Below are positions 27,619 to 35,364 of a stretch of DNA of 64,000 nt, in pieces. The translations under genes were made by a program, and so were the position numbers. The stretch's first letter is position 1, and each line of letters opens with the position of its first letter. This DNA is from Candidatus Sericytochromatia bacterium (GTDB taxonomy: Bacteria > Cyanobacteriota > Sericytochromatia > UBA7694 > JACMQJ01): assembly GCA_026004035.1 (NCBI GenBank), contig BPII01000002.1, positions 1-64,000 of the forward strand. Direction: 5' to 3'. The notes beneath the pieces are model-generated. The model made no database searches and had not been told where the DNA came from. It saw only the letters and a list, made by a program, of their open reading frames with translations.

Positions 27619-28146
27619 ATGATAACTATAAATCATTGGACTTTTTATTTACTTTTAATTCCTTTAGTAATAGCAATATATACGGATATAAAAAAACATA
27701 AAATATACAATTGGCTAACATTTCCAACATTAATAGTAGGCTTAATACTTCATTCTATTAATTGGGGTTTTTTAAGTAGTTTTTTAGGCTTTTTAATAGC
27801 TTTTTTAGTCTCACTTTTTTTGTATGCAGGAATAAAATTTATAGCAGGTGGAGATGTGAAGCTAATAGCTGCAATAGGTGCTTGGGTAGGAAAAAGCCTT
27901 ATACTTAATACTTTAGTTTGGATATTTTTATGTGGAGGATTATTAAGTCTTTTTCAAATCTTGAGAGCTGGAACTTTCTATATTACAATAAATAAAATAA
28001 AGGATTTTTTTATTGCTTTAATTATTCCCGGTATGAAAGCTACTAATGTTGTTAAAGAAAGTGTAAATGAATATGTCCCTTATGGTATTGCTATTTCAAT
28101 TGGAACTATACTATCAATAAAGTATCCAAATATATTAGGTATTTAA
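27619..28146 (+). CDS. Flp-type prepilin peptidase (A24, TadV/CpaA-like)
   Basis: A ~175-residue polytopic aspartyl protease that cleaves the Flp prepilin leader. The first catalytic Asp lies in YTDIKKHKIYNWLT and the second in the FIAGGDVKLIAAIGAW motif (family GxGD). About five hydrophobic helices are visible. I place the start at 27619 because the preceding in-frame ATG at 27592 would put the hairpin arm inside the coding region, with no ribosome binding site. The methyltransferase domain of longer prepilin peptidases is absent, as expected for Tad systems. Confidence 0.9.
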   Translation: MITINHWTFYLLLIPLVIAIYTDIKKHKIYNWLTFPTLIVGLILHSINWGFLSSFLGFLIAFLVSLFLYAGIKFIAGGDVKLIAAIGAWVGKSLILNTLVWIFLCGGLLSLFQILRAGTFYITINKIKDFFIALIIPGMKATNVVKESVNEYVPYGIAISIGTILSIKYPNILGI

Positions 28147-28236
28147 TACTAATAGTTTTAATAATCTAATTGAAAATATGAGGAAAGATTTTGTTTTTAA
28201 ATGCTATAATTAGTTTATAGTATTTTATATTAAGCT

Positions 28237-29136
28237 ATGCAAGTTGGTAATTCTAAAGTATCAGTAATTAATCCTGAAAAACTATCTTCTAAGAAAATTG
28301 AAAGTAATAAATTTATTGAAGAAAAAACAGAAAATATTAACACTAGCGATAGGTTTTCATCAGAAATTTTTTCTAATTTAAAAAATGGTAAAGAAATTCT
28401 GTCTATAGGTTCCAAAGGTGAAAAGGTTAAAGAAATAAAGCAAACTTTAATAGATTTAGGATTTTGGACAGGTGGTTCTATAGAAGAAAATGAAAATGGA
28501 ACTTATGGCAAAGCTACTGATGAGTTTGATAATAAAACAGCTGACGCTGTTAAAAACTTTCAAGATAGTAGAGGATTACAAAAAACTGGTAAAATTGATT
28601 CTAAAACAATGGAAGAACTTATAAAAGTTGCACCTGCTAAAGGAGAAACACTTTGGTCACCTTCATATGCTAAAAAAGCTAAAAATGTTTATCCTTCGAA
28701 TATATTACCTAATGGTAAAAAAGCTAGAATTGTTGTTGATTTATCAGAACATAGATTATTTTTGTTTAAAGAAAACTCTACTGAATTAGAAAAAGTTTAT
28801 AGTATAGCTAGTGGTAAAATATCTAATGGAAAAACAGGAGAAACTCTAACACCTACAGGTATAAGAATAGTTGATAATAAACTAAAAGATCCTAGTTGGC
28901 TTGGTAAAAAGTTATGGAATGATGAAAAAGTATTTGGTCCAAAGTTAATAGGTCTTGGTAAATATGATTTAAATTCAAAGAAAATATCAAATATAGGAAC
29001 AGAAATACATGGCACAAATAATCCTAATAGTATAGGTACAAATGCTTCTCATGGTTGTATAAGGATGCTAAATACTGCTATTGAAGATTTATACAAAAGA
29101 GTTAAAGTTGGTGATATAGTAGTAGTTCAAAAATAG
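28237..29136 (+). CDS. L,D-transpeptidase with peptidoglycan-binding domain
   Basis: A 299-residue protein. Residues ~65-130 form a PG_binding_1 domain (LSIGSKGEKVKEIKQTLIDL, KTGKIDSKTMEEL). Residues ~160-299 form a YkuD catalytic domain with the motif HGTNNPNSIGTNASHGCIRM; the nucleophile is the Cys. Such enzymes make 3-3 cross-links or attach proteins to peptidoglycan. No signal peptide is visible at the N-terminus, which starts with a polar stretch, so the export route is unclear; no upstream in-frame signal was seen. It stands alone between the prepilin peptidase gene and a convergent regulator. Confidence 0.88.
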   Translation: MQVGNSKVSVINPEKLSSKKIESNKFIEEKTENINTSDRFSSEIFSNLKNGKEILSIGSKGEKVKEIKQTLIDLGFWTGGSIEENENGTYGKATDEFDNKTADAVKNFQDSRGLQKTGKIDSKTMEELIKVAPAKGETLWSPSYAKKAKNVYPSNILPNGKKARIVVDLSEHRLFLFKENSTELEKVYSIASGKISNGKTGETLTPTGIRIVDNKLKDPSWLGKKLWNDEKVFGPKLIGLGKYDLNSKKISNIGTEIHGTNNPNSIGTNASHGCIRMLNTAIEDLYKRVKVGDIVVVQK

Positions 29137-29147
29137 TAATTGTCAAA

Positions 29148-29859
29148 CTAAACTTCTGGTAGCATTTCAATAAGTGCTTTATCATCTTTTATATAAAGAG
29201 TTTTTCTACTAGTTTCAATTATATTTTTATCTTTTAACCAAGATAATAATCTTACTGTTGTTTCTGTGGTTGTTCCAATCAAGCTAGCTAATTCATCTCT
29301 TGACAGATTTAAATCAATTTTAAATTTACCATCTTTTTGTTTTATTCCAAATGCTTCTTTTAATGTTAGTAAAACTTCAATCATTCTTTCTTGAGTAGAT
29401 TTATAAGCCATGTCTCTTGCATGATTTTCTGCACATTTAACCTCATTGGCCATTAGACTAAGTAACTTTAGTGAAAATTTCGGCTCTTTTCTTAAAAGGT
29501 TAAAAAACTTTTCTCTATCTAAGAAACAAATTATAGAGTCCTCCATTGCTTCAGCAGTTTCAGAAAATTTATCATCAGTAAAAAATGCTTTATAACCTAA
29601 TAAATGTCCTTCTTTTGCAATATTAGATATATAACTTTTACCATTATCAGAATACTTTTGTAATTTTATTCTACCACTATTAACACAATAAACACCATAA
29701 GGTTTATTTCCTTCATAGTAGATAATTTGTCCTTTCTTATATATATTAGTTACTCTAGCACGACTTAATTCATTTAGGTAAATCTTCAGGTATTTCAGAA
29801 AGAGGACCTGTTGGTCTTGTAGGACAATCTATACAACTAAATAATAAACTATTTGACAT
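29148..29859 (-). pseudogene. Crp/Fnr-family regulator, one frameshift
   Basis: Two frames join near 29770 into one Crp/Fnr protein of about 235 residues. The N-terminus reads MSNSLLFSCIDCPTRPTGPL, with a CxxCP pair, and the frame stops at an in-frame TGA after DLPK. The second frame carries the cyclic-nucleotide-binding-like domain (KGQIIYYEGN, GVYCVNSGRIKL) and a winged helix (LSRDELASLIGTTTETTVRLL). A single base loss explains the break. As written only fragments can be made, for example a C-terminal piece from 29546 containing the DNA-binding domain. Confidence 0.8.
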
Positions 29860-29989
29860 CAAAAAAACAAAAAACTAAGTTCAAATATAAAATTATACTA
29901 AATTTTTTATTATATTCTAAATATTTTAATATAAATTTTCATATAAAAAATTGTTCTCTACTATTTAGAGTTTTATAATAATCATTTTT

Positions 29990-30852
29990 ATGAAAATAGC
30001 AGATTTATATGATAAATTAACAAAGATAAAGCTTAATTTATTAGGAATAGAAAGTAAGAATGCTATTACAAGATATGGAATACAACATTTTTACGATTTC
30101 AAAGGTAGTGGTAAATACCCTACTTTATTTATACTTCATGGAATAGGTTTCAAATGCTAACACTTTTTCAAGATTTAGTAATTTCATTGAGAAAACACTT
30201 TAAAAGAATAATTTTACCTGAAGCACCAGCACATGGCTTTAGTAGTTATACATTTACGAATATTATAGATGCTGAAACTGTCTATTTTGGTATAGTTGAT
30301 TTAATAAATAAAATAATAGAAGAAAAATCTATTATATTTGGAAACTCAATGGGAGGCGGAATAGCTGCTAAAATATGCAGCAAGTTTATCAAGAAAATGT
30401 TAAAGGATTAATTTTATGTTCTCCTGGTGGTGCTGATATGAATGATAAAGATTGGAAAGATTTTTTAAAAAGATTTAAAATAAAAAAATAATATAGAAGG
30501 TATCTTATTTTATAATAAAATAACTTCTAAACCTTCTTTAAAATCAATAATATCAGGTAACTATATATTTTCTAAATTAGGAAATAAAAATATTCAAGAA
30601 TTAATAGAAAATATGCCTACGGAGTATTTAGTAAAAAAAGAAGAACTACAAAAATTAAATATTCCTATTCAATTAATATGGGGTAAAAAAGATAAGTTAA
30701 TGCTTCAAGAACATAAGAAATTTTATTTTGATAATTTACCAAAAGAAAATACTGAAATAATTGAACCTAAAGATTTTGGTCATTGTCCTTTTATTGACAA
30801 TAATAAAAAATTAGTAGATTTAATTTTAAAATTTATGAGAAAAAACTTTTGA
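29990..30852 (+). pseudogene. Alpha/beta hydrolase, several frameshifts
   Basis: Assembling three frames yields an alpha/beta hydrolase of about 285 residues. The oxyanion segment LFILHGIGF is followed by two indels within 20 bases; the nucleophile elbow is GNSMGGG; another shift follows SKF near 30390; ILCSPGGADMNDKDW continues; another shift lies near 30490; the end has WGKKDKLM (acid) and FGHCP (His). Four or more indels are required, most beside short homopolymers. The substrate is unknown. The 3' end overlaps the convergent lnt stop by 27 bases. Confidence 0.78.
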
Positions 30853-32379
30853 TTTAATGTATGAAGATAATATTACTAATAAAGATAAAATAACTATAAC
30901 ATCACCATATTTTGTATAATAACTTACATTATCTTTAAATCTTACATTATAAGAAATTGTATCCTTTACAAGTGGTGGCAAATAATTTAATATTTCACCT
31001 TTTGATGATATAAATGAAGATATACCTGTATTAGCTGCTCTTATAATATATCTATTATTTTCTATCGCTCTAAAAACAGCTTGAGCATTATGATGTTGTG
31101 TTGCCATAGAGTCTTTAAACCAAGAATCATTTGTTACAATTACTAGTAAATTAGCGCCACTTAATACAGAATCTCTAGCTATTTCTGGGAATATGGATTC
31201 ATAACAAACAAGTCCGCCTATATTTCCATACTTAGTTGAAAAAATACCTGCATCCTTTCCGGGTGTTAAGTCTTTTTCTAAAGCATTTAATTTTGATATT
31301 TTAGGTAAAAAGAACTCTAATAATTTTCTAAATGGTAAATATTCACCAAATGGTACCAAATGCCTTTTAGAATAAAAGCCTAATATTTCTCCTTTTTCAT
31401 TTATACCTGTTATAGAGTTCATAATTTCATATTCTTCTCCTTTTAAAATTTGATTTATTGTTTTATTAGAACTAAAACAACCTGTTATAAGAGTTACGTT
31501 ATAAAGTTTTGTAAAATCTTTTAATTGTTTAATTATTACTTCATTTTCTATTAATGTTTTTACAGCACTTTCTGGCCATACAATAAAATCACTTTTGTTT
31601 TTTCTACCTAATGATTTTTTACTTAAGTCTAGATATATATCTAAAGCACTTTGAACTGAAATATCCCATTTTTGATCTGACAATATATTACCTTGAACTA
31701 TTGTTGCTTTAGACTCATTTTTAAAATAATCTTCTTTATTGAAAGAATAATAACCATATACAAAATTTATTGAAACTAGAATAAATAGTATTAAAACACT
31801 TTTAAAGTGTATTTTTTTATTTCTCTTATAATTTATAAAATTAAAAGCTATTACAGTATTTACAAAAACTATTAAAAATGAAATCCACAATGAACCTAAT
31901 ATATTAGCACTTTGTATTAAATAAATATTTTGAAATTGAGATATTCCTAACCTGCCCCATGTAAAACCAAAATTAGTAAGTCCTTGTAAATACTCTATTA
32001 ATATCCAAGCAAATGGAATTAAAATAATATTTTGTATTTCTGATTTATTAATAGTAAAAAAAGCAATAAAACTTAGACCTAATGCTTCTATTAAACTAAA
32101 AACTACCCAACCTAGTATTAATATTAATATACTTTCTACTTCTGTAAAACCTACCCATGTAAGAGGATGCAGTCTAAATAACCATGTTAATAGCCCTAGA
32201 TAGAAGCTAAATGAATAACAAAATGATAATTTTAATTTAGACTTTAAATTAATTTCATTATCTATAAGAAAAAATATTAAAGGAGATATACTAAACCATA
32301 CTATCCAATCTAATTTTAATATATTGAATGATAAGGAAGTAAATATGCCTGATAAAACTGATATTATATACTTATTCAT
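30826..32379 (-). CDS. lnt: Apolipoprotein N-acyltransferase
   Basis: Adds the third acyl chain to lipoproteins in the inner membrane, a step typical of diderm bacteria and consistent with the lipobox proteins in this window. The 517 residues comprise about seven N-terminal helices and a periplasmic nitrilase domain with catalytic Glu in WPESAVK, Lys in YSKRHLVPFGEYLPF, and Cys in LVCYESIFPE, plus a C-terminal anchor helix. The length is normal. Confidence 0.95.
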   Translation of the reverse strand: MNKYIISVLSGIFTSLSFNILKLDWIVWFSISPLIFFLIDNEINLKSKLKLSFCYSFSFYLGLLTWLFRLHPLTWVGFTEVESILILILGWVVFSLIEALGLSFIAFFTINKSEIQNIILIPFAWILIEYLQGLTNFGFTWGRLGISQFQNIYLIQSANILGSLWISFLIVFVNTVIAFNFINYKRNKKIHFKSVLILFILVSINFVYGYYSFNKEDYFKNESKATIVQGNILSDQKWDISVQSALDIYLDLSKKSLGRKNKSDFIVWPESAVKTLIENEVIIKQLKDFTKLYNVTLITGCFSSNKTINQILKGEEYEIMNSITGINEKGEILGFYSKRHLVPFGEYLPFRKLLEFFLPKISKLNALEKDLTPGKDAGIFSTKYGNIGGLVCYESIFPEIARDSVLSGANLLVIVTNDSWFKDSMATQHHNAQAVFRAIENNRYIIRAANTGISSFISSKGEILNYLPPLVKDTISYNVRFKDNVSYYTKYGDVIVILSLLVILSSYIKSKVFSHKF

Positions 32380-32502
32380 TTTTACAAAAAAAAATAATAT
32401 TTAATTTTACTATAACTTAACATTAATTTCAAAAAACATTAATAAATAAAATGTAAAATAATTGTTCAATTATTTTTTAAAAAAATATTGTTTTTTTTAT
32501 GT

Positions 32503-32685
32503 TATATCAATTTATTAAATTGATAGTGCATTAAAAGTTAATGTTTTTTATAGTTACAATTTTGTATAACTATACTAAAATTCTTATATGTCAAGTAGTT
32601 TATTAAAAATTTATAGTTTTTTTTAATTTTTTATACTTTATTTTTAACTATTAATTATGCACTATTTATTATAAAAATTGGTATT
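32503..32685 (+). repeat. MITE-like repeat family B, copy 2
   Basis: This is the best-preserved copy and fills most of the 327-base gap between lnt and the propeptide-like lipoprotein gene. The left end TATATCAATTTATTAAATTG and the right end, read in reverse as AATACCAATTTTTATAATAA, form imperfect terminal inverted repeats that continue to TAGTGCAT on both sides. The interior contains no reading frame and matches the copies at 14371 and, inverted, at 44441. Confidence 0.8.
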
Positions 32686-32706
32686 AGATAATCAGATTAA
32701 ATTAAA

Positions 32707-33372
32707 TTATTGTTTTGATACTTTAATTGAAACAGGTAAAATACCTATATTATTTGTTAAATTAAATCCTTTTACTTCTTTTACAACTCCAGTTATAGAA
32801 ATTTTACTACCATCTTTTAAATTTGTTATTCTAGGCAATACACTAGAGTCTAAATCAACTATACTTAATTTACCATTGCTAGTTTCTATAATAGCACCTG
32901 AACGACTTGAAAAATATATCCCTTTTACTGAAATTGTTTTACCTATCATATTTTGATAATTACTTAATATATTAAATACAGGAACTATATTATAGTCAGG
33001 ACCAAATGATATTTCTCTATTTATTTCAGCATATAAAACCATTGGATCATTCTGTATATAACCTAAAATTTGTTCATTTTTCATACCAATTTCATTTTTC
33101 ATAACATGAATATTACTAGCAGGTAAAACTTTCACTGTTCTTAAACCATATTTTGCTTGAAATTCATTTATATTAGCTTTGGTTAATCCTTTTTTAAATT
33201 TAACTAATATTTCTTTATTTTCATTACCTACCATTGTTTGCTCAATATTTGATGCATAAGTTGGATATTGTAAATCTATTGTATTTGGTGCAACATTATT
33301 ACAAGCATTTAATCCAGCTAATAAAGATAAACTTAAAGAAAATTTTACTATATTATTAATTAATTTTTTCAT
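32707..33372 (-). CDS. Lipoprotein with subtilisin-propeptide-like (I9) domain
   Basis: A 221-residue protein with a lipoprotein signal (LLAGLNAC, Cys24). Residues ~53-122 follow the layout of a subtilase propeptide (KEILVKFKKGLTKANINEF to NDPMVLYAEINREIS), matching the prodomain of the protease at 19266 (PGEFIVKYK to NPNVEWVEPN). No catalytic domain follows. Instead residues ~140-221 form a beta-rich, OB-like domain (KTISVKGIYF, GSKISITGVVKEV). It could be a stand-alone protease inhibitor or chaperone. It is two bases downstream of the XRE-zinc-finger gene, so the two are co-transcribed. Confidence 0.75.
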   Translation of the reverse strand: MKKLINNIVKFSLSLSLLAGLNACNNVAPNTIDLQYPTYASNIEQTMVGNENKEILVKFKKGLTKANINEFQAKYGLRTVKVLPASNIHVMKNEIGMKNEQILGYIQNDPMVLYAEINREISFGPDYNIVPVFNILSNYQNMIGKTISVKGIYFSSRSGAIIETSNGKLSIVDLDSSVLPRITNLKDGSKISITGVVKEVKGFNLTNNIGILPVSIKVSKQ

Positions 33373-33374
33373 AT

Positions 33375-33752
33375 TTACTTACCTCCCTTTTTAGTACTAA
33401 TTAATTGATTACAACGTTCTACACAACTAGAACATATTAAAACTTTTTTATTTTTACTTATGATTAATACATCAACTTCATGCTCTTTTTTACCACAAAA
33501 AGAGCAACTTAGTTTTTCTAAAACTTCAATTTCCAAATTTTCTATATCTTTTTCTATCTCAAAAAGTTCATCTAGTGTTACATTTAAAGCTTCACATAAT
33601 TTAGATGCAGTAGAAAAAGATATACCTTTTGACTTTCCACTCTCTAACTCGCTTATAGCTTTTTGAGAGATTCCAGTCATTAAAGCTAAATCTGTTTGTT
33701 TTAACTTTTTATCCTTTCTTACTTTACCTAAATTACATTTTATCTTAACCAT
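33375..33752 (-). CDS. XRE-family regulator fused to a ClpX-type zinc-binding domain
   Basis: A 125-residue protein. Residues ~8-65 are an XRE helix-turn-helix (LGKVRKDKKLKQTDLALMTG, ISQKAISELESGKSKGISF). Residues ~82-120 carry four Cys as C83-x2-C86-x20-C107-x2-C110 in SCSFCGKKEHEVDVLI and VLICSSCVERCNQLI, which closely resembles the N-terminal zinc domain of ClpX (CSFCGK to YICDECVELCNDII). ClpX uses this domain to dimerise and bind substrates or adaptors. Here it replaces an effector domain, suggesting proteolysis-linked or zinc/redox-linked repression. It leads a two-gene operon. Confidence 0.85.
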   Translation of the reverse strand: MVKIKCNLGKVRKDKKLKQTDLALMTGISQKAISELESGKSKGISFSTASKLCEALNVTLDELFEIEKDIENLEIEVLEKLSCSFCGKKEHEVDVLIISKNKKVLICSSCVERCNQLISTKKGGK

Positions 33753-33821
33753 AATTTAATCATATAATATTTTAGAATATTTGTCAATAGTTTTTACAAA
33801 AAAAGAATAAAAATATTTTAT

Positions 33822-33841
33822 TTATAACTTATAAGTTATAA
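33822..33841. promoter_or_regulatory. Perfect 20-bp palindrome upstream of the XRE gene
   Basis: TTATAACTTATAAGTTATAA is its own reverse complement. It lies 70 bases upstream of the XRE-zinc-finger start, in a 260-base gap without genes. A related but imperfect site, GTATAACTTATAAGT, lies near 33989. A candidate operator for the dimeric XRE protein, though AT-rich DNA yields such palindromes by chance more often. Confidence 0.4.
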
Positions 33842-34012
33842 CAATAATTATAATAATTAATTTTAGAATTAAAAATCAAGATATTTATCTTAACATAATG
33901 TAATATAAAAAATATTTACAAAGATTTGTATTTAAAGAATTAGATCTTATTTACCAAGGTTAAATTAAAGTTAAATAAAATATTTCCGTATAACTTATAA
34001 GTAAAAAATTAA

Positions 34013-34375
34013 TTAATCTTGTTGAATTGATGCTGCTGAGCCTTCAGGCAAATCAAAAAGCCATTCCCAAAAGTTTTTCTTTTTTGATGTACTTTTTTTC
34101 TTTTTTTTCTTCTTTCTTCTTTCTTCTTGTTTAAGATAATTTTTGGCTTTTTCAGCTTCAGCATTAGGTAATATTGTAGCAAATGGATTATAAACTTCCA
34201 TTTTTGAAAATTGCATACCATCAGGTCCATAAGGCATTTTGTGTATTATCTGTTCTACAGTTGGAGTTGGTTTTGCAATAGTGTTATCAGTTCTTGATTG
34301 ATTTTGTGCTTTAGATATTTCTGTTTTAAATCCAGCTGATTCAGAAACTAAAATTACAGGCTTAAAATCAGACAT
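34013..34375 (-). CDS. Unknown small protein with poly-lysine stretch
   Basis: A 120-residue hydrophilic protein with no recognised family. The first ~45 residues are polar; the middle reads HKMPYGPDGMQFSKMEVYNPFA. Residues ~85-100 hold a highly basic tract (RRKKKKKKKSTSKKK), followed by NFWEWLFDLPEGSAAS. The basic patch next to a Trp-rich amphipathic end could bind membrane or nucleic acid. It is two bases downstream of the next unknown gene and ends a three-gene leftward operon. Confidence 0.7.
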   Translation of the reverse strand: MSDFKPVILVSESAGFKTEISKAQNQSRTDNTIAKPTPTVEQIIHKMPYGPDGMQFSKMEVYNPFATILPNAEAEKAKNYLKQEERRKKKKKKKSTSKKKNFWEWLFDLPEGSAASIQQD

Positions 34376-34377
34376 AA

Positions 34378-34752
34378 CTATTTCTCTTCATTTAAAGCTC
34401 TTATTAATTTATTAATATTATTATACCAATAAGGATCATTTTTTAAATTTTCTACTATATTATTTATTATATCTTCTCTTTGAGCAATTTTAGAACCTAA
34501 TTCTTTTTTTATAACCGATGAAACAACTTGATGCAGTATTATCTGTTTTTCAACTTCTTCTATTTTTTCTTTACTTAAGGTATATACAAACTCTTTTACT
34601 TTTTTACCATTCTGAATAACATTAAACTTAATATTTTTTTGCTTATAAAGATTTTTTCTTTGTTCTTCTACAATATCTGAAATTCTTTTTAAAGAACTTT
34701 CTTTACTTTGATCAAGATTTATATCAAATTCTAAAATAGCTTCAGCTTCCAC
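34378..34752 (-). CDS. Unknown small helical protein
   Basis: A 124-residue charged protein not assigned to a family. A short beta-like N-terminus (AEAILEFDINLD) is followed by predicted helices rich in Lys, Glu and Ile (SLKRISDIVEEQRKNLYKQK, EKIEEVEKQIILHQVVSSVI). There is no signal or membrane segment. It lies between two other small unknown genes with gaps of six and two bases, so all three are probably translated from one transcript and may act together. Confidence 0.7.
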   Translation of the reverse strand: MEAEAILEFDINLDQSKESSLKRISDIVEEQRKNLYKQKNIKFNVIQNGKKVKEFVYTLSKEKIEEVEKQIILHQVVSSVIKKELGSKIAQREDIINNIVENLKNDPYWYNNINKLIRALNEEK

Positions 34753-34758
34753 TTTCTA

Positions 34759-35130
34759 TTACTTAATAATAGGATTTTGCTTTAGCATATCATATGCTTG
34801 CTTTAGTATATCATCAGCTATTTTATTATTAACATTTTCATTAAGCTTATTTAAATCAACAGAATTTTTAATAGTATCTTTTTGTTCTATCTTTAAAGAA
34901 TCTTTTTTATCATTAGATAAAAAGTTTATACTTGTTTTTAAGTCAGCTAATTTAGAATTTTTAACCGAAAAATTTAACTTATTTTCTAAGTTTAAAATAA
35001 GATTACTATTAATAGTATTATTATTACTATCTATAGATTTATCTAAGTTAGTTTTCTTACTATTAACATTATTTAAACTATCGGTATTTATATTATTAAA
35101 ATTATACCTATTAATTCCTAAATTACTCAT
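34759..35130 (-). CDS. Unknown Asn/Ser/Lys-rich small protein
   Basis: A 123-residue low-complexity protein, extremely rich in Asn, Ser, Lys, Asp and Leu, with no recognised domain. The start is ATG at 35130 with a strong GGAGGAG just upstream. The last ~35 residues (IADDILKQAYDMLKQNPIIK) look like a compact amphipathic helix. It is first in the three-gene unknown operon, and the inverted repeat at 35145-35166 lies immediately upstream. Confidence 0.7.
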   Translation of the reverse strand: MSNLGINRYNFNNINTDSLNNVNSKKTNLDKSIDSNNNTINSNLILNLENKLNFSVKNSKLADLKTSINFLSNDKKDSLKIEQKDTIKNSVDLNKLNENVNNKIADDILKQAYDMLKQNPIIK

Positions 35131-35144
35131 AACTCCTCCATTTT

Positions 35145-35166
35145 AACTTAGTTATAAACCTAAGTT
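35145..35166. promoter_or_regulatory. Inverted repeat upstream of the small-gene operon
   Basis: AACTTAG and CTAAGTT are separated by eight bases, 15 to 36 bases before the start codon at 35130. This position would suit an operator overlapping the leader, but the sequence is AT-rich and the evidence is only symmetry. Confidence 0.3.
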
Positions 35167-35364
35167 AATTTTTTTAATCTTAATTTATTCTCTATGTATA
35201 TAGTAATATTGTTTTAAAACTTGCCTATAAAAAATATTTTCTTAATAATTGTTTTAAGAAAAGCTAATAATAGTAAATATTTAGTAATATTTATCACAAA
35301 TAAAAGTAATAATTTTTCTTTCTTTAATGTTAAAATATAGTATTAATTTTATATGGAGTATTAT

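Noticed and set aside
34009..34230. Frame of 73 codons overlapping the Lys-rich small gene
   Set aside because: Out-of-frame shadow of 34013-34375, which has better spacing in its operon.
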